From: JBCBCP01 sp039817385
GTDB taxonomy: Bacteria; Pseudomonadota; Alphaproteobacteria; Rhodobacterales; Rhodobacteraceae
Direction: 5' to 3'
Length of the DNA stretch: 64,000 bases
Assembly (NCBI GenBank): GCA_039817385.1
Contig: JBCBVY010000006.1
Span: 186,001-250,000 of the forward strand
Both the position numbers and the translations under genes were made by a program. Positions 52,706 through 60,464 of the stretch are shown here, piece by piece (position 1 is the first letter of the stretch; each line of letters opens with the position of its first letter). Below the pieces are notes generated by a model, which saw nothing but the letters and a program-made list of their open reading frames with translations, ran no database searches and was not told where the DNA came from.

Positions 52706-54751
52706 CTAGCCCGCGTCCCGCAGTACGTCCAGAAAGGCGGGGCCGAAGCGTTCGGCCTTCTGCTCGGTCATGCCTTGGATACGCTCAAGCTCGTGCAGTG
52801 TGGCAGGTTTGCGTTCTGCAATGTGGCGCAGGGTTGTGTGCGTGCAGGACAAAGGCTTGTCCGTGCCCATCGGGCCGCGCGCCAGCTCGTGCTGCACTTC
52901 GAGCAGTTGGTCGAACACCGCGCCTTCGCTGCGCCCAACAAGCTTGCGGCGAGCGGGGTGCATTTGCGCGGCCTCCCCGGTGATCACTTCCAGAAAGGCG
53001 TCGCCGTAGCTCGACAGTTTCTTGGCCCCGACCCCGTTCAGGCGGGCCATGTCGTCCAATGTCTGAGGGCGCCGCGTAGCCATTTCGATCAGCGTACGGT
53101 CGGGGAAGAGGACGTAGGCGGGCACGCGCTGCGCCTCGGCCAGCGCGCGGCGTTTGGCCTTCAGCGCAGACAGCAGCGGCGCGTCTTCCTCGGGCACCAT
53201 TTCGCGTACGGCGGGGCGTCGGGCGGCGGCTTTGATCGTGTCGCGGCGCAGGCGGATGGTGTCCTCGCCTTTCAGGATCGGCAGCGCGGCGTCAGTCATC
53301 ACCAGCGCCCCGTGGCGGGCGGGATCAGGGCGGACGAGGTCATGCCCCATCATTTGGCGAAAGATGGCCTGCCATTCGTGTTTGGGGTGTTCCGCGCCAA
53401 TGCCAAAGACCGACAGGTTGGCGTGGCCATGCTGGCGCATTTTTGGCGTCTCAATCCCCAGAAGGATGTCGATGAGATGGTTTGTGCCAAAGCGTTCCTC
53501 AGACCGCAGAATGGCGGAAAGCGCTTTGCGGACGGATGTGGTGCCGTCGAACGTGTCCGCGGGCTTGTCGCAGAGATCGCAGTTGCCGCAGGTCACTTCG
53601 GTTTCGTCAAAATAGCCCAGCAGCGTCTTGCGGCGGCAGTCCAGCGCTTCGGCGAGGCCCAGCAGGGCGTTCAGGCGGGCGTGGTCGGCCATGCGGCGTT
53701 CGGGCGGGGCGAGGCCCTCGTCGATCTGGCTGCGGCGCAGTTTGATGTCGTCGGGGCCATACAGGGTTAGCGTTTCCGCAGGCGCGCCGTCCCGGCCTGC
53801 GCGGCCGATTTCCTGGTAGTAGGCTTCGATGGACTTCGGCAGGTCCGCGTGGGCGACCCAGCGGATGTCGGGTTTGTCGATGCCCATGCCGAAGGCGACG
53901 GTGGCGACGACGATCAGGCCATCTTCCCGCTGGAACCGCCGTTCAGCCACGCGGCGCTCGTCCGGGTCCATTGCGGCGTGATAGTGCAGCGCGGTGTGCC
54001 CGTCGGCGCGCAGGGCGGCGGCAAGGCTTTCGGTTTTGGCCCGTGTGCCGCAGTAGACGATGCCGGACTGGCCCCGGCGGGCGGCGGCGAAGGACAGGAT
54101 CTGGTCTCGCGGCTTGTTCTTTGCCGCAAAGGCAAGGTGGATGTTGGGCCGGTCGAACCCGCGCAAGAAGGCGGTGGGCGGGGTGCCGTCGAACAGTTTC
54201 TGGGTGATTTCGGCTTGGGTTTCGGCGTCCGCGGTGGCGGTGAAGGCGGCGAGGGGCACATCGAGGGCCGCGCGCAACTGGCCGATACGCAAGTAGTCGG
54301 GGCGAAAATCGTGGCCCCACTGGCTGATGCAATGCGCCTCGTCCACGGCGATCAAGTTCACACCCGCGCGGCGCAGCATCCGGATTGTGCCGGAGGAGGC
54401 AAGCCGTTCGGGCGCGATATAGAGGAGCTTCAGCGCGCCCTGCTCCATTGCCTCCCACACGGCGTCCGTTTCCTCGGGCGTGTTGGCGGAGGTCAAAGCA
54501 CCCGCGCGCACACCCGCCGCTTGCAGGGCCGCGACCTGGTCGCGCATCAGGGCGATGAGGGGGGAGATGACAACCGTAACGCCCTCGCGCAGCAGCGCCG
54601 GAAGCTGGAAGCACAGGGACTTGCCGCCGCCCGTTGGCATAATGGCCAGCACGTTCTGGCCGTCCGCAACAGCGCGCACGATCTCTTCTTGCCCGGGGCG
54701 GAAAGCGTCAAAGCCGAAAACGTCGCCAAGGAGCTGCGCGGCGCGGTCCAT
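52706..54751 (-). CDS. recQ: ATP-dependent DNA helicase RecQ
   Basis: A 3'-5' helicase for recombination and replication-fork repair. It has 681 residues. Walker A is MPTGGGKS (about residue 44), and the DEAH box is AVDEAHCISQWGHDFRPDY. Motif VI lies in the QEIGRAGRDG region. The RQC zinc site is CGNCDLCDKP (about 380). An HRDC domain is at about 525-600, with a further HRDC-like helical end at about 605-680 (LHELERIQGMTEQKAERFG). The ATG at 54751 begins MDRAAQLLG. Confidence 0.95.
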   Translation of the reverse strand: MDRAAQLLGDVFGFDAFRPGQEEIVRAVADGQNVLAIMPTGGGKSLCFQLPALLREGVTVVISPLIALMRDQVAALQAAGVRAGALTSANTPEETDAVWEAMEQGALKLLYIAPERLASSGTIRMLRRAGVNLIAVDEAHCISQWGHDFRPDYLRIGQLRAALDVPLAAFTATADAETQAEITQKLFDGTPPTAFLRGFDRPNIHLAFAAKNKPRDQILSFAAARRGQSGIVYCGTRAKTESLAAALRADGHTALHYHAAMDPDERRVAERRFQREDGLIVVATVAFGMGIDKPDIRWVAHADLPKSIEAYYQEIGRAGRDGAPAETLTLYGPDDIKLRRSQIDEGLAPPERRMADHARLNALLGLAEALDCRRKTLLGYFDETEVTCGNCDLCDKPADTFDGTTSVRKALSAILRSEERFGTNHLIDILLGIETPKMRQHGHANLSVFGIGAEHPKHEWQAIFRQMMGHDLVRPDPARHGALVMTDAALPILKGEDTIRLRRDTIKAAARRPAVREMVPEEDAPLLSALKAKRRALAEAQRVPAYVLFPDRTLIEMATRRPQTLDDMARLNGVGAKKLSSYGDAFLEVITGEAAQMHPARRKLVGRSEGAVFDQLLEVQHELARGPMGTDKPLSCTHTTLRHIAERKPATLHELERIQGMTEQKAERFGPAFLDVLRDAG

Positions 54752-54824
54752 CGGATACCTGTAAATTTGTCTGCTCTTTGGGATGCAGACTCACATACTA
54801 AGATTCCGTGAACAAGGCCCGGGA

Positions 54825-55112
54825 TCACGCCCCGAGAAAAAGACCCGGCAGAATGATCGACCGCAGCGCGATCACCACGAGGAACGCGACCAGCGGCGCG
54901 AGGTCCAGCGGGTGCGTGTCGGGCAGGATGTTGCGGATGGGCCGGTAGATCGGCTCCAGCAGTTTGTTCAGGCCTGTCCAGATCTGGTAAACGAGGGGCT
55001 GGCCCATGTTCAGGACCTGAAAATTGATCAGCCAGCTCATGATGACGTGGGCCAGCATGAAGAAGAACGCGACCGAGAGCAGCAGATCAAGAAGCTGGTA
55101 GATCATCATCAT
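54825..55112 (-). CDS. YggT family membrane protein
   Basis: A 95-residue inner-membrane protein of the YggT family with two hydrophobic segments (about 3-28 and 68-92) flanking the conserved LEPIYRPIRNILP and DLAPLVAFLVV. The family has been linked to envelope or osmotic functions but is not well defined. Three successive ATG codons (55112, 55109, 55106) could start it. GGAGA lies 9 bases before the first. Confidence 0.85.
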   Translation of the reverse strand: MMMIYQLLDLLLSVAFFFMLAHVIMSWLINFQVLNMGQPLVYQIWTGLNKLLEPIYRPIRNILPDTHPLDLAPLVAFLVVIALRSIILPGLFLGA

Positions 55113-55224
55113 GGTGCATGTCTCCGAAATCGCTGCGCCTGAGATGTAGGCGGACAAGGCGATGCGTGCAAGCATCCTGCCGCGTTATGGTTGACCCCCG
55201 CGCAGGTTGGGGTAACTGCGCCGC

Positions 55225-55761
55225 ATGTACCCGTTTATTCGCCTTGCCTGGGGCACGTGGCGCGCGCGCCAAATGCCGCGCCTTGCCAACCCGCTTGACA
55301 CCCACATCTCGCAGCATCGCTGCCTGCCGTGGGACATCGACATGTTTGCCGAGATGAACAACGGGCGGATGCTGTCGCTTTATGATCTGGGCCGGTTCCA
55401 GCTCGCTGCACGCGCGGGGTTGATCGATGCGCTGGTCAAGTATGGCTGGGCACTGACCATTGCGGGCTCTTCGGCGCGGTATCGCAAACGGATCACAACC
55501 TTTAAGCGGTTCGAGACACGCTCGCGGCTCGTGTGCTGGGATGAACGCTTCATGTATCTGGAGCAGTCGATGTGGGTGCGCGGCGAGTGTGCCTCCCACG
55601 TTCTTTACCGCACGGCGGCGATCAAGAATGGAAAGGTTGTCACGCCCGACCGCGTCGCCGAAGCGCTGAACGTCGATGGCCCGCCGCCCGCCATCCCGGG
55701 CTGGGTCAAAGCATGGACCGAGGCAGAGGCCCAGCGCCCCTGGCCCCCGATGCAGGACTAG
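55225..55761 (+). CDS. Acyl-CoA thioesterase family protein (hot-dog fold)
   Basis: A 178-residue hot-dog-fold protein of the 4HBT-like family. Key segments are DIDMFAEMNNGRMLSLYDLGRF (family Asp and the N(N)xR substrate segment), ITTFKRFETRSRLV and AAIKNGKVVTP. It probably hydrolyses a medium or long acyl-CoA, but the substrate cannot be read. It lies upstream of the Atg22-like carrier with a 73-base gap. Confidence 0.82.
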   Translation: MYPFIRLAWGTWRARQMPRLANPLDTHISQHRCLPWDIDMFAEMNNGRMLSLYDLGRFQLAARAGLIDALVKYGWALTIAGSSARYRKRITTFKRFETRSRLVCWDERFMYLEQSMWVRGECASHVLYRTAAIKNGKVVTPDRVAEALNVDGPPPAIPGWVKAWTEAEAQRPWPPMQD

Positions 55762-55834
55762 GTCCGGAAAACCATTCCTTGCCAGAGCGCCCGCCGCCGT
55801 GGTCAAGTCCCCGCAAAAGAGCAGGGAGGCAGCG

Positions 55835-57235
55835 ATGGCAGAGGTTTCGCTGAAAAAACGCATCTGGGGCTGGATGGCGTTCGACGTCGCGACGCAGCCG
55901 TTTTATACGCTGGGGCTGACTTTCATCTTTGGCCCGTACTTTGCCGCGGTGTCTTTGGGCTATTTTGAGGCCCGGATGGACGACCCGGATGCAGCGCGTG
56001 CGTCCTCGCAAAGCCTTTGGTTCTGGGGCCAGACCATCGCGGGTCTGCTGATCGCCTTCACCGCGCCACTGATTGGCGGCTATGCGGACAGCACCGGGCG
56101 GCGGATGCCCTGGATCTGGGGCTTTTCGCTGGTCTACCTGGTGATGACATGGGCGCTGTGGTGGATGCTGCCGGATGCGTCGACGCTTTTCATTACCCTG
56201 ATCGCGTTCAACATCGCCTTCATCGCGGCCGAATATAACCTGATCTTCGTGAATGCGATCCTGCCTTCGCTCGGCAATCAGGACGAGGTGGGGCGCATTT
56301 CCGGCACCGGGGCCGCGATGGGTTATTGGGGCGGGGTGGTGTCGCTCTTTATCATGCTGCTGCTGCTGGCCGAAAATGACAGCGGCAAGACGCTGATCGG
56401 CCTTGATCCCGGCTTTGGCCTGTTTGATGCCGAAGCGCGGGAGGGCACGCGATCTGTCGGGCCGTTCTCGGCCATCTGGTACGTCTTTTTCATGATCCCC
56501 TTCTTTCTCTGGGTGCGCGAGGATCGCACGCCAAACCGGCAGGGCGGGGTGAAACAGGCGATCGCCGACCTGAAGCTAAGCTTGAAAAACGTGGTCAAGC
56601 GGACTTCATGCTTCAACTTTCTGATCTCTTCGATGTTCTACCGCGATGCGCTGAACGCGCTGTATTCGGCGGGCGGCATCTATGCGACGCTGATCCTGGG
56701 CTGGTCGATCATCCAGATCGGGGTGTTTGGCATCGTCGGCGCCGTTACGGCCGCCGTCGCGACGCAGATCGGGGGGCGCTTCGATGAAAAGCTGGGGCCG
56801 CGCCCGGTGATCAAGTTCTGCTGCTTCGTGCTGATTGGCGTGACCCTTGTGATCGTCGGGATGTCGCGGACCAGTTTTATGGGATTGGTCCCGATCCCGG
56901 AAGGCAGCTCGATCCCCGACATTATTTTCTACGTCTGCGGCGCGGCGATTGGCGGCGCGGGCGGTGCGATTTATGCCGCGTCCCGGTCGATGATGGTGCG
57001 CCACACCCACCCGGAGCGCCCAACCGAGGCGTTTGGCCTCTTTGCCCTGTCGGGTAAGGCAACGTCTTTCCTCGCCCCTGCCCTGATCGCGATCACGTCG
57101 ATGGTCACCGGCTCGCCGCAGCTCGGCTATGTTCCCGTGATCCTGCTTTTCGTGCTAGGCTTGTACCTGCTCCGCTTCGTGAACCCGGATGGAGATGCCG
57201 AGGAATGGAAAAAATCCGAAATACCTGTGCCCTGA
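55835..57235 (+). CDS. MFS transporter, UMF1/Atg22-like
   Basis: A 466-residue carrier of the Atg22-like major-facilitator branch. The family start is WGWMAFDVATQPFYTLGLTF. It continues with GYADSTGRRMPWIW after helix 2 and APALIAI near the end; about twelve helices are present. Yeast Atg22 exports amino acids from the vacuole; the bacterial substrate is unknown. The ATG follows GCAGGGAGG. Its last 31 bases overlap the mepA start. Confidence 0.88.
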   Translation: MAEVSLKKRIWGWMAFDVATQPFYTLGLTFIFGPYFAAVSLGYFEARMDDPDAARASSQSLWFWGQTIAGLLIAFTAPLIGGYADSTGRRMPWIWGFSLVYLVMTWALWWMLPDASTLFITLIAFNIAFIAAEYNLIFVNAILPSLGNQDEVGRISGTGAAMGYWGGVVSLFIMLLLLAENDSGKTLIGLDPGFGLFDAEAREGTRSVGPFSAIWYVFFMIPFFLWVREDRTPNRQGGVKQAIADLKLSLKNVVKRTSCFNFLISSMFYRDALNALYSAGGIYATLILGWSIIQIGVFGIVGAVTAAVATQIGGRFDEKLGPRPVIKFCCFVLIGVTLVIVGMSRTSFMGLVPIPEGSSIPDIIFYVCGAAIGGAGGAIYAASRSMMVRHTHPERPTEAFGLFALSGKATSFLAPALIAITSMVTGSPQLGYVPVILLFVLGLYLLRFVNPDGDAEEWKKSEIPVP

Positions 57236-58131
57236 TCCTAGCCGTGCTGCTGCTCGCTACACCAGCCGTTGCGCAGAAGAACATCGACGGGACGCGGACC
57301 AAGATGCCCTCAGCGGCTGAGCTGCGCGGATCGGCGAAAGCCGCCTTTGGCGCCAAACAGGACGGATCGGCCCAGCGCCCTGCCCCCTTTGGCGGCTATG
57401 CCAAGGGGTGCCTTGCGGGCGGGACGGAGTTGCCGGAAACCGGGCCGACCTGGCAGGCGATGCGTCTGAGCCGAAACCGGAACTGGGGCCATCCGGAGCT
57501 GGTGGATTACATTCAGGATCTGTCGCGCAAGGCCGCGGGGCTGCCGGGGTGGAACGGCCTCTATGTTGGTGACATGAGCCAGCCGCGGGGCGGGCCGATG
57601 CTGACAGGGCACCGCAGCCATCAGATCGGGCTGGACGTCGATATCTGGATGCTGCCCGGCACCGACATGACCCTGTCCAAGCGCAAGCGGGAGAATATCA
57701 GCTCCATCTCGCTCCGCCGGGCCAAGGGGGCCTATACCAACGGCAATTGGACGCGCCAGCATCACGAGTTGATCAAGGCCGCTGCGCAGGACCGGCGCGT
57801 GGCGCGGATATTTGTCTTTCCCGGCGCAAAGGTGCGGATGTGCGCCGAAGAGACGGGCAACCGCCGCTGGCTGCGCAAGGTGCGCCCGTGGTGGGGGCAC
57901 CACTATCATTTCCACGTGCGGCTGAGCTGCCCGCGCGGAGCGCGCGGCTGCGTGGATCAAGCGGCCCCGCCGCCCGGCGATGGCTGCGCAGAGGCGCAGG
58001 AATGGGTGAACAACATCCTCAACCCGCCGCCGCCCGACCCCAACCCAAAGCCGAGGCCGCGCAGCACCCGCCGCGAATACACTGTCGGAGATTTGCCGCG
58101 CCAATGTTCAGGCGTCTTGGCCTCGCACTAA
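57205..58131 (+). CDS. mepA: Penicillin-insensitive murein endopeptidase
   Basis: A 308-residue periplasmic zinc endopeptidase that cuts cross-links in peptidoglycan. The signal peptide is 1-23 (cut after VAQ). The LAS-type zinc site is made of GHRSHQIGLDVDIW (about residue 138) and WWGHHYHFHVRL (about 230). Conserved cysteines (KGCLAGG, MCAEE, LSCPRGARGC) likely form disulphides. A Pro-rich tail follows 270. It overlaps both neighbours (31 and 28 bases), so it is part of one transcription unit. Confidence 0.93.
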   Translation: MEKIRNTCALILAVLLLATPAVAQKNIDGTRTKMPSAAELRGSAKAAFGAKQDGSAQRPAPFGGYAKGCLAGGTELPETGPTWQAMRLSRNRNWGHPELVDYIQDLSRKAAGLPGWNGLYVGDMSQPRGGPMLTGHRSHQIGLDVDIWMLPGTDMTLSKRKRENISSISLRRAKGAYTNGNWTRQHHELIKAAAQDRRVARIFVFPGAKVRMCAEETGNRRWLRKVRPWWGHHYHFHVRLSCPRGARGCVDQAAPPPGDGCAEAQEWVNNILNPPPPDPNPKPRPRSTRREYTVGDLPRQCSGVLASH

Positions 58132-58913
58132 GCCTCTTGCCCGCCTGCGCACTGGCCCAGACGGCAACGCTGGAGGCGCAGCTTGCGCTACGGTCTGAGC
58201 TTCCGGGTTTCGGCGGGCTGTCGGCTGTTGAACTGTCCGAAGACGGCACGCGGGCCCACGCCCTGTCGGACCGCGGCGCCGCCTTTTCGCTTATCCTTGT
58301 TCGGAAAGACGGGAGGTTGACCGATGCGCAGGTCAGCGCTTGGAACGGCCCCGTCATCGCAGGCGACAGCGAAGGGCTCGCCATCGGCGCAGGCAAAAGT
58401 GTCTACAGCACCGAAGGCCCCGCGGGGCTACGCGAGACACATGGAAGCGCTCTGCCCGATCATCCAGACTTCGCAGACTTCCCCCTAAATGCCGGTTTCG
58501 AAGCGCTGGCCGTCGCCCCCGATGGCACCCTCTGGGCCATCCCCGAGGCGCGTGATGGCGGTGTCTTGCGCACTTACCTTTACGCAGGCGGATGGGCGCG
58601 CGGCCCAGACATCCTGGCCACGGAAGGCTTTCGCCCCTCCGGCGCGGATTTCGGCCCGGACGGGTGGCTTTACCTGCTTGAGCGCCGGGTCACCACACTC
58701 GGTTTTCAGGCCCGCGTCCGGCAGATCGATCCGGCAACCGGAGACGCCAAAGAGCTGCTCCGCACTGCACCCTCCCCCGCTGCCAATTTCGAAGGGATCG
58801 GCGTGTGGCAGGACCAGGCCGGCACCCTGCGTCTGACCCTGATCGCAGACAACAACTTCATCGTCTTCGTCGAAAACCGTTTTGTCGAATACGTCCTGAC
58901 CCCGCTCGAATAG
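58104..58913 (+). CDS. Esterase-like activity of phytase family protein, secreted
   Basis: A 269-residue periplasmic beta-propeller-like protein with a signal peptide (about 1-18, cut after ALA). Segments GFGGLSAVELSEDG, DSEGLAIG, NAGFEALAVAPDG and FRPSGADFGPDGWLYLLER match the phytase-like esterase family. The substrate is probably a phosphate or carboxyl ester, undefined. The ATG lies within the last codons of mepA. A pair of competing hairpins follows the stop. Confidence 0.85.
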   Translation: MFRRLGLALSLLPACALAQTATLEAQLALRSELPGFGGLSAVELSEDGTRAHALSDRGAAFSLILVRKDGRLTDAQVSAWNGPVIAGDSEGLAIGAGKSVYSTEGPAGLRETHGSALPDHPDFADFPLNAGFEALAVAPDGTLWAIPEARDGGVLRTYLYAGGWARGPDILATEGFRPSGADFGPDGWLYLLERRVTTLGFQARVRQIDPATGDAKELLRTAPSPAANFEGIGVWQDQAGTLRLTLIADNNFIVFVENRFVEYVLTPLE

Positions 58914-58918
58914 GGCTT

Positions 58919-58949
58919 GCATACGCGCGCGTGCGGTCGTATGCCGCAC
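58919..58949 (+). promoter_or_regulatory. Two mutually exclusive hairpins before the queuosine-precursor transporter
   Basis: GCATACG (58919-58925) can pair with CGTATGC (58938-58944). Alternatively GTGCGG (58931-58936) can pair with CCGCAC (58944-58949). The two stems cannot form together. The site lies 6 bases after the previous stop and about 60 bases before the transporter start. It may only be a terminator, but a switch for a preQ-type ligand is conceivable; it does not match the preQ1-I consensus. Confidence 0.3.
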
Positions 58950-59007
58950 CCGCTCCGGGCCGCGTCCGGGGCCAAGTCGCCGCAACCTTGGAAAAACGGG
59001 CAAATAC

Positions 59008-59637
59008 ATGACACGTGCGCATCTTCCTGGAATTCTCGCGATGGCCGCCATTGTGCTGCTGTCCAACATCCTCGTGCAGTTCACGGTACCGACCGATCTG
59101 CCGCTGATCTCCTTTTTGACCTGGGGGGCGTTCACGTACCCCCTCGCCTTCCTCGTGACCGACGTGATGAACCGCGTCTACGGCGCAGGGCCGGCGCGCA
59201 CGGTGGTGCTGGTCGGCTTTGTCGTCGGCATCTTTTGCAGCCTTGTGGGCACCCAGATCGTGGGCGAGTTCGGCCCCCTTGTGACCTTCCGCATCGCGGT
59301 TGGCTCCGGTATCGCCTTCCTGACGGCACAGCTTTTGGACGTGGGCCTCTTTTCGGCCCTGCGCGGGGGCGCGTGGTGGCGCGCGCCGCTGGTGTCGACG
59401 CTGGTCGGCTCTACGGTGGATACGGCTCTGTTTTTCTCAATCGCGTTCTCAGGGGCCTTGTCTTGGGTCGACCCGGCGACAGACGTGGCCTGGGCGAACG
59501 AGATGATCCCGCTGCTCGGCTATGGGGCGATGGCGCCGCTTTGGATTTCGCTGGCGGTCGCGGACTGGGCGGTGAAGCTGACGCTGGCTTTGGCGGCTTT
59601 GATCCCGTTCCGGGTGCTGACCGCGCACACCGCCTGA
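59008..59637 (+). CDS. yhhQ: Queuosine precursor transporter (YhhQ/VUT family)
   Basis: A 209-residue inner-membrane protein with about six helices, matching the YhhQ family that imports preQ0/preQ1 for tRNA queuosine synthesis. Key segments are LTWGAFTYPLAFLVTDVMNRVYG, FVVGIFCS, GSGIAFLTAQLLDVGLFSALR and STLVGSTVDTALFF. No que genes are nearby, which fits a salvage strategy. The Shine-Dalgarno before ATG 59008 is weak (ACGGGC). Confidence 0.92.
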   Translation: MTRAHLPGILAMAAIVLLSNILVQFTVPTDLPLISFLTWGAFTYPLAFLVTDVMNRVYGAGPARTVVLVGFVVGIFCSLVGTQIVGEFGPLVTFRIAVGSGIAFLTAQLLDVGLFSALRGGAWWRAPLVSTLVGSTVDTALFFSIAFSGALSWVDPATDVAWANEMIPLLGYGAMAPLWISLAVADWAVKLTLALAALIPFRVLTAHTA

Positions 59638-59646
59638 CGAATATGT

Positions 59647-59675
59647 TTGGCAGACGCGCCGTTCGATGCTTATCT
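59647..59675 (+). promoter_or_regulatory. Candidate sigma-70-type promoter of the arfB leader
   Basis: TTGGCA (59647-59652) and TTATCT (59670-59675) are spaced 17 bases apart; transcription would start near 59682, about 14 bases before the Shine-Dalgarno. Five of six -35 positions match TTGACA. Identified by eye only. Confidence 0.45.
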
Positions 59676-59710
59676 ACCCGTAATCGCAACAACTGAAAGG
59701 AGGTGATCCA

Positions 59711-59767
59711 GTGTCGAGAAAGGTATTGGAGAAAGTGGTCGGGACAGCTAGGGAGACCGCCCTCTAG
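59711..59767 (+). CDS. 18-residue leader peptide MSRKVLEKVVGTARETAL
   Basis: GTG at 59711 lies 7 bases after the GGAGG core of a near-perfect Shine-Dalgarno, the ideal distance, and the frame closes with TAG after 18 codons. The peptide alternates charged and hydrophobic residues and would form an amphipathic helix. No long run of rare or repeated codons is present. A second frame (GTG 59703, 33 codons, stop 59802-59804) lacks any ribosome site and is less likely. The stop lies 80 bases before the terminator stem. Confidence 0.5.
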   Translation: MSRKVLEKVVGTARETAL

Positions 59768-59846
59768 GGCAGCCCTTGGTGGAGCGTTGGCTCTGGTTGG
59801 ATAAACCCTAACCGCCCACCTCCGAACTTTCGAATTAGACCCTTGT

Positions 59847-59888
59847 GAAGGGCCGCCCTGCGACAGTGGCGGCCCTTCCTTCATTTTG
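59847..59888 (+). terminator. Strong intrinsic terminator between leader peptide and arfB
   Basis: GAAGGGCCGCC (59847-59857) pairs perfectly over 11 bp with GGCGGCCCTTC (59868-59878), followed by CTTCATTTTG. It ends only about 16-25 bases before the arfB start, leaving no room for a separate arfB promoter after it. Confidence 0.8.
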
Positions 59889-59903
59889 TGCTAAGTGACG
59901 GTC

Positions 59904-60314
59904 ATGCTCCGCATCAACGACGACATCGTGATCCAGGATTGGGAACTGACCGAACAGTTCATCCGCGCCTCCGGGCCGGGTGGGCAGAACGTAAACAAGG
60001 TCAGCACGGCGGTTGAGTTGCGCTTCGAGGCCGCCTGCAGCCCGTCCCTCCCCCAGCCCGTCAAAGCACGGCTGAAGCGCCTGGCAGGCCGCCGCTGGAC
60101 GAAAGACGGCGCGCTGGTGCTGCAGGTGTCAGAAGCCCGCACCCAAGCCCGCAACCGCGACATCGCGCGAGAGAGGCTGGTGGAGTTGGTCCGCAAGGCG
60201 CTGGTGGCGCCGAAGCGGCGGGTGAAGACAAAACCCACCCGCGGGTCGGTGGAGCGGCGGCTTAAGGCAAAGAAGGAGCGGGGGGAGGTTAAGGCGCTTA
60301 GGGGGCGGGTGTGA
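59904..60314 (+). CDS. arfB: Alternative ribosome-rescue factor ArfB (peptidyl-tRNA hydrolase domain)
   Basis: A 136-residue factor that enters stalled ribosomes lacking a stop codon and hydrolyses peptidyl-tRNA. The catalytic GGQ is in ASGPGGQNVNKVST (about residue 25). The basic C-terminal tail (KPTRGSVERRLKAKKERGEVKALRGRV) is the part that fits the empty mRNA channel. ATG 59904 is chosen; GTG 59895 would add three residues. Neither has a good Shine-Dalgarno. It is preceded directly by a terminator and leader peptide. Confidence 0.93.
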   Translation: MLRINDDIVIQDWELTEQFIRASGPGGQNVNKVSTAVELRFEAACSPSLPQPVKARLKRLAGRRWTKDGALVLQVSEARTQARNRDIARERLVELVRKALVAPKRRVKTKPTRGSVERRLKAKKERGEVKALRGRV

Positions 60315-60464
60315 TGACCTCTTGTTGCTAACGTACACGACCTTTACTCGTCACAAGGCGTCTAGATGTGAATAAGTTCGCAGCAAACGACTTTGTCTCT
60401 TTGAGGGGCATTCCAACTCAAAACAAGCGTTGTTGTTGCAAACAGACATGATAAAAGCAGCTTT
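60315..60464. other. AT-richer gap before fic
   Basis: These 150 bases are clearly lower in GC than the rest of the window and presumably contain the fic promoter. No clean -35/-10 pair, antitoxin gene or direct repeat marking an insertion boundary was found. Confidence 0.35.

Larger units (their letters stand above)
59682..59890 (+). ncRNA. Structured leader RNA with hyper-strong Shine-Dalgarno, upstream of arfB
   Basis: GAAAGGAGGTGATCCAG (59695-59711) is complementary over 17 bases to the conserved 3' end of 16S rRNA. GGAGGTG (59699-59705) can alternatively pair with CACCTCC (59817-59823), hiding the ribosome site. GGTTGG and CTAACC around 59795-59813 can form a small stem. The unit ends with the terminator at 59847-59885. 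Either a free small mRNA of about 200 bases or an attenuating leader of arfB; no described family was recognised. Confidence 0.55.

Noticed and set aside
58919..58949. H-type pseudoknot upstream of the queuosine-precursor transporter
   Set aside because: With the 7-bp first stem there is no loop left to cross it, so both stems cannot form at once; reported as competing hairpins.
59695..59711. A 16S rRNA 3' fragment on the minus strand
   Set aside because: Only the last 17 bases match; the bases before and after do not resemble 16S or the ITS, so a ribosome-binding sequence on the plus strand is the better reading.
59703..59804. A 33-codon frame starting at a GTG inside the Shine-Dalgarno
   Set aside because: It has no ribosome-binding site of its own; the 18-codon frame has ideal spacing. 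Kept only as an alternative.
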